Assembly: GCA_900555225.1 (NCBI GenBank)
Contig: USKL01000137.1
Location: forward strand, 1 to 5,031
Direction of reading: 5' to 3'
DNA length: 5,031 bases
Source: an uncultured Collinsella sp.
Lineage (GTDB): Bacteria > Actinomycetota > Coriobacteriia > Coriobacteriales > Coriobacteriaceae
Of this stretch, positions 1-5,031 are shown piece by piece. The position numbers and the translations under genes are program-made. How positions within the stretch are numbered: position 1 is the first letter of the stretch; each line of letters begins with the position of its first letter. The notes beneath the pieces were generated by a model, which saw only the letters and a list, made by a program, of their open reading frames with translations, was not told the origin of the DNA and searched no databases.

Positions 1-761
1 TTGGCGGTATGCCGGGCGCGGGCGGCGCGTATGGCGGCGGCTACGGTGCCGGCGCGGGTGCCAGCGGCTGGGGCGACATCTTCGACAGCATCTTTAGCGG
101 CAACGGCGCCTGGGGCAGCGATTGGGGCTCGGGCTTTGCCGGGGCTGCGGGCGCTGCCGGTGCCGGCGCGGGTCGCAGCCGCGCTCGCAAGGGCGGCGAC
201 CTGTCGTTGACCGTCGATGTGACGGCCGAGGACGCGTTTCGCGGCGTGACGCACAAGGTCACCTACCGCATTCCCTCGACAGGCGAGCAGCAGACCATCA
301 CGGTCTCGGTGCCTGCGGGTGCGGTCGACGGCGGCAAGCTGCGCTACAAGCGTCGCGGCGAGTATGGCGTTGCGGGTGGCGAGCGCGGCGACCTGGTCGT
401 GACCACGCATGTGGAGGAGCACCCGCTGTTTAAGCGCAAAGGCGCCGACGTGACCATGGAGGTACCGGTCTCGGTCTACGAGGCGGCGCTCGGCTGCACG
501 GTGGACGTGCCGACGCCCGGCGGTGCGACGGTTCGTCTGAAGGTGCCCGCGGGTACCCAGACGGGCAAGAAGTTCCGCTTTAAGGAGATGGGCGCGCCCG
601 ACGTTAAGCACCGTGGCCGTACGGGCGCGCTGCTCGTCGAGATCAAGGTGCAGGTTCCCACGAACCTGTCCGACGATGAGCGCGATGCCATGACCAGGCT
701 GCGCGAGGCCGACACGCGCGATTATCGCGAGAAGGTCAACCGTTACAAGGCGACGTACTAG
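1..761 (+). CDS. dnaJ: J-domain co-chaperone DnaJ/CbpA type, C-terminal part (5' end outside window)
   Basis: This is the last 253 or so codons of a J-protein, the Hsp40 partner that brings unfolded substrates to cytosolic DnaK and stimulates its ATPase. The reading frame is already open at the window edge, so the J domain with its HPD motif is not visible. Seen in order are a long Gly/Ala-rich linker containing a WGDIFDSIFSG motif (about 1-190), C-terminal domain I (about 192-430, GGDLSLTV through GERGDLVV and HPLF) and C-terminal domain II (about 433-675, VPVSVYEAALGCTVDVPTPGG, then VPAGTQTGKKFRF). The zinc-finger module with four CxxCxGxG repeats, which interrupts domain I in class I DnaJ, is absent: domain I runs straight through and the visible part has a single Cys. 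It is therefore a class II, CbpA-like J-protein. The stop codon TAG lies 72 bases before hspR, which fits a shared operon. Family assignment is secure; the choice between dnaJ and cbpA as a name is a convention. Confidence 0.95.
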   Translation, partial: GGMPGAGGAYGGGYGAGAGASGWGDIFDSIFSGNGAWGSDWGSGFAGAAGAAGAGAGRSRARKGGDLSLTVDVTAEDAFRGVTHKVTYRIPSTGEQQTITVSVPAGAVDGGKLRYKRRGEYGVAGGERGDLVVTTHVEEHPLFKRKGADVTMEVPVSVYEAALGCTVDVPTPGGATVRLKVPAGTQTGKKFRFKEMGAPDVKHRGRTGALLVEIKVQVPTNLSDDERDAMTRLREADTRDYREKVNRYKATY

Positions 762-777
762 GGCGGTCGTGGCGCAC

Positions 778-793
778 GCCCGCGCCCGCGGGC
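778..793 (+). other. Short GC hairpin between dnaJ and hspR
   Basis: A 6-bp all-GC stem (gcccgc at 778-783 with gcgggc at 788-793) closes a 4-base loop 17 bases after the dnaJ stop. No T run follows, so it is not a complete intrinsic terminator. It could slow transcription, stabilise the upstream message, or mean nothing in GC-rich DNA. A TATGAT hexamer at 795-800 resembles a -10 box, but no convincing -35 box stands at the right distance, so I do not call a separate hspR promoter. Confidence 0.3.
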
Positions 794-817
794 TTATGAT
801 GGACGATAACGAGACGG

Positions 818-836
818 AAAGGGGTCAGGTAGCATG
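818..836 (+). promoter_or_regulatory. Ribosome binding site and start of hspR
   Basis: The purine run aaagggg at 818-824 is a good Shine-Dalgarno sequence and ends 9 bases before the ATG at 834. It fixes the start codon of hspR. Confidence 0.75.
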
Positions 837-1250
837 GCCGAGGACAATAGGAATAAACCGCTGTACATGATCAGCGTGGCGGCCGAGTTGACCGGCATGC
901 ATCCGCAGACTCTGCGCGTCTACGAGTCCAAGGGCCTGGTGAACCCCCAGCGCTCGGGCGGCAACACGCGCCTGTATTCGCGTGCCGATATCGAGCGCCT
1001 GGAGCTCATCAACCAGCTGACCGACGAGGGCATCAACCTTGCCGGCGTGGTGCGCATCCTCGATATGAAGGAGCGTGCCGAGGAGCGTGAGCGCGAGAAC
1101 GAGAAGCTCCGCGCTCGCGTGCGCCAGCTCGAGGACGAGCTGCACGAGTATAAGATGCAGAAGAAGATCACCGCCCTGGCCCCGCGCGACGGCTCAGTCA
1201 ACCCCGAGCAAGTCATGCGCAAGCTGCTAGGCGCGGGAACCGATCTTTAG
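834..1250 (+). CDS. hspR: HspR, MerR-family heat-shock transcriptional repressor
   Basis: A 138-residue DNA-binding protein that in actinobacteria represses the dnaK operon and often clpB by binding HAIR inverted repeats, with DnaK acting as co-repressor. The N-terminal MerR winged helix-turn-helix is clear: the HTH spans about residues 12-31 (MISVAAELTGMHPQTLRVYE), followed by the wing (KGLVNPQRSGGNTRLYS, about 33-49). RADIERLELINQL continues the domain. Residues about 77-111 are highly charged with leucines at heptad-like spacing (KERAEERERENEKLRARVRQ, LEDELHEYK), a predicted dimerising coiled coil. No metal-binding cysteines of the MerR/CueR type occur; the protein has no Cys at all. Its position directly after dnaJ, with a good ribosome binding site, supports HspR over other MerR regulators. 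No HAIR consensus (CTTGAGT-N7-ACTCAAG) was found in this window; the expected operator would be upstream of dnaK, outside it. Confidence 0.92.
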   Translation: MAEDNRNKPLYMISVAAELTGMHPQTLRVYESKGLVNPQRSGGNTRLYSRADIERLELINQLTDEGINLAGVVRILDMKERAEERERENEKLRARVRQLEDELHEYKMQKKITALAPRDGSVNPEQVMRKLLGAGTDL

Positions 1251-1287
1251 TTACGGCGGCTCTACGACGCAAATCCTAACAATATGA

Positions 1288-1355
1288 GAGTGGATAATCT
1301 CCCACTTTTGGTCCGCTTGAGGGCTAGAAACGGGGGATTATCCACTCCCATTTTT
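1288..1355 (+). repeat. Long hairpin (16-bp arms) after hspR, repeat element and possible terminator
   Basis: The arms gagtggataatctccc (1288-1303) and ggggattatccactc with one more G (1332-1347) pair over 16 bp, with a single T-G wobble at 1300/1335. The 28-base loop (1304-1331) can itself form a short inner helix around tcc/ggg with ttt/aaa. Five T bases follow shortly after (1351-1355), so on the plus strand it could end hspR transcription. The long matched arms and bulky loop look more like an interspersed palindromic element than a minimal terminator. Only one copy is in the window, so repeat status is an inference. Confidence 0.65.
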
Positions 1356-1366
1356 GGCTGGCGCTT

Positions 1367-1406
1367 GGGGACGTTCCTTTTGTGCCGGCACTTTGGGACA
1401 CTCCTT
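1367..1406 (+). repeat. REP-like block with a direct repeat around a 10-bp palindrome
   Basis: Two copies of gggacNNtcctt occur at 1368-1379 (gggacgttcctt) and 1395-1406 (gggacactcctt), identical at 10 of 12 positions. Between them sits the perfect palindrome gtgccggcac (1382-1391). The block follows immediately on the hairpin at 1288-1355. Organisation and length resemble REP-type intergenic elements moved by RAYT (TnpA-REP) transposases, but no such transposase gene is in the window and copy number cannot be judged here. Confidence 0.45.
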
Positions 1407-1431
1407 GCACCAAGTCTGATGTCACTACACT
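1405..1431 (+). promoter_or_regulatory. Weak candidate promoter for the hydratase gene
   Basis: TTGCAC at 1405-1410 and TACACT at 1426-1431 resemble sigma-A -35 and -10 boxes, but the 15-base spacer is short. This would give a leader of about 125 bases. Another -10-like hexamer, TATGCT at 1442-1447, has no good -35 partner. The leader at 1432-1562 shows only a 5-bp stem (cttta 1446-1450 with taaag 1457-1461) and no riboswitch that I recognise. A promoter must lie in this gap if the hairpin at 1288-1355 terminates hspR transcription. Confidence 0.25.
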
Positions 1432-1552
1432 GGGCTCGTTCTATGCTTTACCGAGATAAAGTGAACGTGCAGATTCGTAACCCACTCGCAACCGTTCTAT
1501 GGCACGATATTGAACGAATGTATGCTATGCGCCTAAATCTTTTGGGCAGAGT

Positions 1553-1565
1553 GGGAGACAGTATG
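1553..1565 (+). promoter_or_regulatory. Ribosome binding site deciding the hydratase start
   Basis: The Shine-Dalgarno-like gggag at 1553-1557 ends 5 bases before ATG 1563. The reading frame is open much further upstream, with in-frame ATGs at 1284, 1518 and 1527, but none of these has a purine-rich site, and the 1284 start would translate the repeat elements. Homology-like sequence starts at [14 protein letters not shown], which supports 1563. Confidence 0.7.
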
Positions 1566-3863
1566 GTTAAGCTGTACGAGGAGGGCATCTACCTGCGCGG
1601 CGGCAGCGAGGTTGTGCCTGCGGCCGAGGCTGCCGAGCGCGGTATTACGCAGACACCCGAGGATGCCAAGCGTGGCACCATCGCGTATTCGATCCTCCAG
1701 GCACACAATACGTCCGGAGACCCCGAGGCGCTCAAGATTCGCTTCGATGCCATGGCGAGCCACGACATCACCTTTGTCGGCATCATCCAGACGGCGCGCG
1801 CCTCGGGCATGGAGCAGTTCCCGCTGCCTTACGTGCTCACCAACTGCCATAACTCGCTGTGCGCCGTGGGCGGCACCATCAACGAGGACGACCACGTCTT
1901 TGGCCTTTCGGCTGCCAAGAAGTACGGCGGCATTTTCGTCCCGCCGCACATCGCCGTCATCCACTCCTTTATGCGTGAGAACTTCGCCGGTTGCGGCAAG
2001 ATGATCCTGGGCTCCGACTCGCACACCCGCTACGGCGCCCTGGGCACCATGGCCGTGGGCGAGGGCGGCGGCGAGCTGGCAAAGCAGCTGCTGCGTGACA
2101 CCTACGATGTTGCCTATCCCGGCGTTGTCGCCATCTACCTCACGGGTACCCCGAGCCCCGGCGTTGGCCCGCACGACGTGGCACTCGCTATCATCCGCGC
2201 CGTCTTTGCCAAGGGCTACGTTAAGAACAAGGTCATGGAGTTCGTGGGCCCGGGTATCGCGAGCATGACGACCGACTACCGCAACGGCGTCGATGTCATG
2301 ACCACCGAGACGACCTGCCTGTCGAGCATCTGGGCCACCGACGAGGACACGCACGCATTCCTGGCCATGCACGGCCGTGGCGACGACTACCGCGAGCTCA
2401 AGCCCGCCGATGTCGCCTACTACGACGGCTGTGTCGAGGTCGACCTGTCGAGCATCAAGCCCATGATCGCGCTGCCGTTCCATCCTTCCAACGGCTTCGA
2501 GATTGACGAGCTCAACGAGAACCTCGAGGACATCCTGCATGAGGTGGAGCTCGAGGCCGCCAAGATCGGCGAGGGCAAGACGCACTTTAGCCTGCTCGAC
2601 AAGATCGTCGACGGCAAGCTGCACGTGCAGCAGGGCGTTATCGCCGGCTGCTCGGGCGGCAACTACGACTCCGTGGTCCAGGCTGCCCGCGTGCTCAAGG
2701 GCGCCAACACCGGCTGCGGCGAGTTCTCGCTGTCGGTCTACCCCACGAGCCAGCCCGTGGCACTCGAGCTTACACGCCGCGGCTATATCTACGATCTTAT
2801 GGAGGCCGGCGCGATCGTGCGCACGGCATTCTGCGGCCCGTGCTTCGGCGCCGGCGACACACCCGCCAACAACGGCCTGTCCATCCGCCACACCACGCGC
2901 AACTTCCCCAACCGCGAGGGTTCCAAGCCGGGCAATGGCCAGCTGAGCGCCGTGGCCCTGATGGACGCTCGCTCCATTGCGGCGACGGCTGCCAACGGCG
3001 GCGTCCTGACGCCGGCGACCGATCTGCCCGAGGAGACTTGGGACGAGGCCTGCGAGTACACCTTTGACGACGCGCCGTACAAAAAGCGCGTGTACTGGGG
3101 CTTTGGCAAGGCCGAGCCTGCCGACGAGCTGGTCGAAGGCCCCAACATCAAGCCGTGGCCCGCGATGGAACCTCTCAGCGACGATATCCTGCTCAAGGTG
3201 TGCTCTAAGATCATGGACCCGGTCACCACGACCGACGAGCTCATTCCCTCGGGCGAGACAAGCTCCTTCCGCTCCAACCCGCTGGGCCTGGCCGAGTTTA
3301 CGCTCAGCCGCCGCGACCCTGCCTACGTGGGTCGTTCCAAGGAAGTCGACGCCGTGGAGAAGTGCCGCGTTGCCGGCGAGGCCGCGGGCGACCTGGCGGC
3401 GCTCGATGCCGAGCTTGCCGGCGTGTTTGAGGCACTGGCCGGCGCCGGCGTCGCGGCCGATGCCAAGGCGACCGAGTACGGCTCCATGCTCTATGCCAAG
3501 AAGCCCGGTGACGGTTCTGCCCGCGAGCAGGCTGCGAGCTGCCAGCGCGTCATCGGCGGCCTGGCCAACATCGTCCACGAGTACGCCACCAAGCGTTATC
3601 GCTCCAACGTGATGAACTGGGGCATGGTGCCCTTCCAGATGGAGGCGGAGCCCAACTTTGAGGTGGGCGACTACGTCTTTGTGCCGGGTATCCGCGCCGC
3701 GCTCGACGGCGATCTGAGGGGCATCGCCGCCTACGTGGTGCGCGCCGACGGCACGGTCGAGCAGATTGAGCTCTACATAGCCGATATGACGGCAGAGGAG
3801 CGTGCCATCGTCAAGGCCGGCTGCCTGATCAACTACAACAAGTTCAAGGCCGCTGCCGAGTAA
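1563..3863 (+). CDS. Aconitase-superfamily hydratase (YbhJ-like), [4Fe-4S]
   Basis: A 766-residue cytosolic protein of the aconitase/isopropylmalate isomerase superfamily, which dehydrates and rehydrates hydroxy-acids on a [4Fe-4S] cluster. Motifs match aconitase in order: GSDSHT (about 150-155), GCSGGNYDS with Cys363, CGPC with Cys424 and Cys427, TRNFPNR (about 445-451) and, in the C-terminal swivel domain, GSARE (about 651-655), followed by [12 protein letters not shown]. The three cysteines match the spacing of the cluster ligands of mitochondrial aconitase (358, 421, 424), and DSH matches its 165-167. Ser652 takes the place of the catalytic serine, but the next serine of the usual GSSRE is Ala653. 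Length and opening sequence ([14 protein letters not shown]) suggest the uncharacterised YbhJ-type group rather than housekeeping AcnA (about 890 residues). The substrate is unknown: aconitate/citrate is possible but not shown. The gene stands alone, with repeats before it and a terminator behind. Superfamily is certain; subgroup is fairly likely. Confidence 0.9.
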   Translation: MVKLYEEGIYLRGGSEVVPAAEAAERGITQTPEDAKRGTIAYSILQAHNTSGDPEALKIRFDAMASHDITFVGIIQTARASGMEQFPLPYVLTNCHNSLCAVGGTINEDDHVFGLSAAKKYGGIFVPPHIAVIHSFMRENFAGCGKMILGSDSHTRYGALGTMAVGEGGGELAKQLLRDTYDVAYPGVVAIYLTGTPSPGVGPHDVALAIIRAVFAKGYVKNKVMEFVGPGIASMTTDYRNGVDVMTTETTCLSSIWATDEDTHAFLAMHGRGDDYRELKPADVAYYDGCVEVDLSSIKPMIALPFHPSNGFEIDELNENLEDILHEVELEAAKIGEGKTHFSLLDKIVDGKLHVQQGVIAGCSGGNYDSVVQAARVLKGANTGCGEFSLSVYPTSQPVALELTRRGYIYDLMEAGAIVRTAFCGPCFGAGDTPANNGLSIRHTTRNFPNREGSKPGNGQLSAVALMDARSIAATAANGGVLTPATDLPEETWDEACEYTFDDAPYKKRVYWGFGKAEPADELVEGPNIKPWPAMEPLSDDILLKVCSKIMDPVTTTDELIPSGETSSFRSNPLGLAEFTLSRRDPAYVGRSKEVDAVEKCRVAGEAAGDLAALDAELAGVFEALAGAGVAADAKATEYGSMLYAKKPGDGSAREQAASCQRVIGGLANIVHEYATKRYRSNVMNWGMVPFQMEAEPNFEVGDYVFVPGIRAALDGDLRGIAAYVVRADGTVEQIELYIADMTAEERAIVKAGCLINYNKFKAAAE

Positions 3864-3878
3864 CGCACTTAATTGTCC

Positions 3879-3952
3879 GCCCGGGGCTTACCCTTTCCCG
3901 CCCGCTCACGCGCTTCGCGAGGGTCGCGTTCGGGAAAGGGTAAGCCCCGGGC
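3879..3952. repeat. Perfect 22-bp inverted repeat (large hairpin) after the hydratase gene
   Basis: Arms at 3879-3900 and 3931-3952 are exact reverse complements over 22 bases (core ggggcttaccctttcccg), separated by a 30-base GC-rich loop containing cgcgcttcgcg. The element starts 15 bases after the stop codon of the hydratase. No T run follows on either strand, and a proper terminator stands 58 bases further on, so simple intrinsic termination is unlikely to be its main role. It may protect the 3' end of the message, or be a mobile palindromic repeat. The identity of both arms suggests recent origin or selection. Confidence 0.85.
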
Positions 3953-4009
3953 TACATTTCTGCGTTCTCGTTGGGTCTTGAGGGACGCTAATAAATAGAC
4001 TTGCTTGAT

Positions 4010-4040
4010 GCCGCCTCTGTTATCGGGGCGGCTTCTTTTT
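4010..4040 (+). terminator. Rho-independent terminator of the hydratase gene
   Basis: An 8-bp stem (gccgcctc 4010-4017 with ggggcggc 4025-4032, one T-G wobble) closes a 7-base loop and is followed by ttcttttt (4033-4040). This is a canonical intrinsic terminator on the plus strand, about 150 bases after the hydratase stop. On the minus strand no T run follows, so it would not serve the converging gene at 4137-4805 as a classic terminator. Confidence 0.88.
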
Positions 4041-4082
4041 GTCGAAAACCACCACAAAGGGGACAGGCACCTTTGTGGCGGT
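4041..4082. repeat. REP-like hairpin repeat, copy 1
   Basis: The stem ccacaaagg (4052-4060) with cctttgtgg (4070-4078) has a 9-base loop. It extends by three further pairs (4048-4050 with 4080-4082) past one mismatch. The first 20 bases, gtcgaaaaccaccacaaagg, recur exactly at 4909-4928, and acaggcacctttgtgg (4063-4078) recurs inverted at 4920-4935. For the minus-strand gene this hairpin, followed on that strand by ggttttc, might act as a weak terminator. Two related copies within 900 bases support a repeat family. Confidence 0.75.
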
Positions 4083-4136
4083 GGGGAACGAGCTCGATGT
4101 TGTTGTGATTGTTGAGCGGTATGTTAATGAGCGTCT

Positions 4137-4805
4137 CTACAGGATTTCATCTGGGCTGGCGGGCTTGGTTGTTTTGGGGATGCCGAGTTTGGATGACGCG
4201 AAATCGTCAACATTGTCCTTAATTCCGTCTTTGGTGTAGACAGTGACCATATAGGTGCTGTGTCCGAATTCGCCCTTGTCGCGTGTTGCCCAGGCATCCC
4301 AGTAGGCGGCCCCGTTTCGCCCTTTGATTTTTCCGACACGGCGGAGTTCTGTTCGCTTTAATTTCCGGTTGCTATAGATGGTTCGACCGGCTTCCGCGGT
4401 GAGCCCGCACTGTCCAAGCAGCTTGTCGAGGACTTGGTTCATGTGGCGCTCATCGGTGTTTGGTGCGTAGTCGTAGGCGAGGGTGATGGAGTCGAGTGGC
4501 TGGTCGTCGATCAGATAGTTTAGCGCCTGAGGTTCAAGGCAGAAATAGGGGGAGCATCCGTCGACCTTGCCGAGCAACGGTAACTTGGACTGCCAACTTC
4601 CGGTGGGAATTGCATATTCGTAGAACACGCCACGGCAGACAAAGGAGAGCGAGGTGGCACGCGAGCCGGCGTCGATCATCCCGCAAAGATCGAAGGGCGA
4701 GGCGATACCAAAAGAAAAGGGCGTGATGACGATAAGGAAGAGCATCACGATGGGTATGGCGAGAATGGCGATGACGTTGCGGCCGGTGGAATGAGACGGC
4801 TTCAT
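4137..4805 (-). CDS. Unrecognised membrane-anchored protein
   Basis: A 222-residue protein that I do not recognise. The start chosen is the ATG at 4805-4803, because aggag stands 5 bases before it on the minus strand; an upstream in-frame TTG (4823) has no better site. Residues about 11-36 (core VIAILAIPIVMLFLIVITPF) form one strong hydrophobic segment after a short polar N-terminus with Lys and Arg, so it is a signal anchor or uncleaved signal with the rest probably outside the cell. No lipobox is evident. The remainder (about 40-222) is soluble, with five cysteines (41, 57, 84, 89, 133) that could form disulfides, and ends in a polar tail. Composition differs from its neighbours: 45% GC at 4321-4380 against 72% at 2641-2700 in the hydratase, by hand count. 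Repeats flank it on both sides and an insertion sequence lies just upstream, which together suggest horizontal acquisition. It converges with the hydratase. No promoter of good quality was seen in 4806-4908, although that stretch is AT-rich around 4850-4881. Confidence 0.72.
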   Translation of the reverse strand: MKPSHSTGRNVIAILAIPIVMLFLIVITPFSFGIASPFDLCGMIDAGSRATSLSFVCRGVFYEYAIPTGSWQSKLPLLGKVDGCSPYFCLEPQALNYLIDDQPLDSITLAYDYAPNTDERHMNQVLDKLLGQCGLTAEAGRTIYSNRKLKRTELRRVGKIKGRNGAAYWDAWATRDKGEFGHSTYMVTVYTKDGIKDNVDDFASSKLGIPKTTKPASPDEIL

Positions 4806-4817
4806 ATGCGCTCCTCG
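4803..4817 (-). promoter_or_regulatory. Ribosome binding site of the minus-strand orphan gene
   Basis: Read on the minus strand, gaggag precedes cgcat and then the ATG at 4805-4803. This is a strong Shine-Dalgarno match with a 5-base spacer and is the reason for preferring this start over the TTG six codons upstream. Confidence 0.65.
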
Positions 4818-4908
4818 AGACAAAGATCTGTTGAGGATAGGCAGAAATGGATATGTTCAGAGAACAATTCAAGTTTAATCTCATGGCGCGAGATGGTCGA
4901 CCGTTAGC

Positions 4909-4934
4909 GTCGAAAACCACCACAAAGGTGCCTG
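4909..4934. repeat. REP-like repeat, copy 2, truncated by an insertion sequence
   Basis: The 20 bases at 4909-4928 are identical to 4041-4060. The following tgcctg continues as the reverse complement of the other arm of copy 1 (ccacaaaggtgcctgt, 4920-4935, against 4063-4078). The complete hairpin is missing: after about 4934 the sequence changes into an IS3-type terminus. This copy therefore appears interrupted by insertion. Confidence 0.7.
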
Positions 4935-5031
4935 TGAACTGCCTCCCATTTCTTGGACATCGGGAAATGGGAGGTTTGGAGTGGGTATGATGAATTGGAC
5001 ACCTAGTTAAGAGCGAGAGGTGTTCAAGATG
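4935..5031 (+). mobile_element. Left end of an IS3-family (IS150-group) insertion sequence
   Basis: The sequence from tgaactgcctccc to ttggaca (4935-4959) resembles the terminal inverted repeat of IS150-group elements, which begin TG, carry a C-rich stretch and end in a TTGGACA-like block about 20-25 bases in. A second ttggaca lies at 4995-5001. Inside are a perfect 11-bp hairpin (cctcccatttc 4942-4952 with gaaatgggagg 4964-4974) and, at the edge of the window, a ribosome binding site and ATG (5029-5031) expected to start the OrfA transposase frame. The transposase and right end lie outside the window, so the family call rests on the terminus alone. Confidence 0.6.
4997..5031 (+). promoter_or_regulatory. 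Hairpin covering the ribosome binding site of the IS first frame, with its start codon
   Basis: The purine run gcgagagg (5013-5020) stands 8 bases before the ATG at 5029-5031. The last agg of that run is part of an 8-bp stem: ggacacct (4997-5004) pairs with aggtgttc (5018-5025) with one G-U pair and a 13-base loop. In RNA entering from outside the element, this would mask the site and limit transposase translation, a strategy known from other insertion sequences. Only the start codon of the frame is inside the window. Confidence 0.45.

Noticed and set aside
1316..1330. cttgagg as a half HAIR site for HspR
   Set aside because: The second half (ACTCAAG after 7 bases) is missing, and the sequence lies in the loop of the hairpin at 1288-1347. 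No CIRCE element was seen either.
1533..3578. 681-codon open frame on the minus strand opposite the hydratase
   Set aside because: It lies wholly antisense to a gene with clear aconitase motifs. High-GC genes commonly leave long open antisense frames, and the translation shows no recognisable domain.
3971..3999. Promoter for a small RNA ending at the terminator 4010-4040
   Set aside because: ttgggt at 3971 and aataga at 3994 match the consensus boxes poorly, and the transcript would be almost only the terminator.
3869..4057. 62-codon minus-strand frame across the large inverted repeat
   Set aside because: It translates the palindrome and the terminator, has no ribosome binding site and no plausible protein composition.
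4039..4239. 66-codon plus-strand frame after the terminator
   Set aside because: It runs through the REP-like hairpin and into the end of the minus-strand gene, has no ribosome binding site, and starts within the terminator T run.
4496..4726. 76-codon plus-strand frame opposite the orphan gene
   Set aside because: Arg-rich shadow translation with no ribosome binding site; the minus-strand frame has a good start and a coherent membrane segment.
1..5031. CRISPR array, tRNA, rRNA or a defence system
   Set aside because: No regularly spaced repeats, no tRNA-like cloverleaf and no conserved rRNA stretches were seen; apart from the orphan gene, the genes are heat-shock and metabolic.

Overview
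The window looks like chromosomal DNA from a high-GC Gram-positive bacterium, most likely an actinobacterium of the Coriobacteriia (Collinsella-like). This placement is an inference. It rests on the GC-rich third codon positions of the first three genes, on a J-protein gene followed by an HspR-type MerR repressor (a typically actinobacterial heat-shock arrangement), and on the style of the intergenic repeats. No rRNA or other strong taxonomic marker is present.

Layout. Bases 1-761 hold the 3' part of a dnaJ gene. It encodes a J-protein with no zinc-finger module in the part that is visible. After 72 bases comes hspR (834-1250), probably the last gene of a dnaK-grpE-dnaJ-hspR operon whose upstream part lies outside the window. 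The 312-base gap at 1251-1562 holds a long hairpin with a short T run, then a second repeat-like block, then the leader of the next gene. Bases 1563-3863 encode a 766-residue aconitase-superfamily hydratase, transcribed alone. Behind it lie a perfect 22-bp inverted repeat and a textbook intrinsic terminator.

The right end is accessory in character. A hairpin repeat (about 4041-4082) and an inverted, partial relative of it (about 4909-4934) bracket a minus-strand gene (4137-4805). That gene has clearly lower GC than its neighbours and encodes an unrecognised, membrane-anchored 222-residue protein. The second repeat is cut off by what looks like the left end of an IS3-family (IS150-group) insertion sequence. 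The window stops exactly at the probable start codon of its first transposase frame.

How the genes fit together. The J-protein delivers substrates to DnaK and stimulates its ATPase, and HspR is expected to repress the operon by feedback with DnaK. The hydratase is metabolic and has no visible link to either side. I found no defence system, CRISPR array or RNA gene. The most noteworthy content is the density of distinct repeat or hairpin elements in the intergenic spaces and the repeat-bracketed orphan gene next to an insertion sequence.
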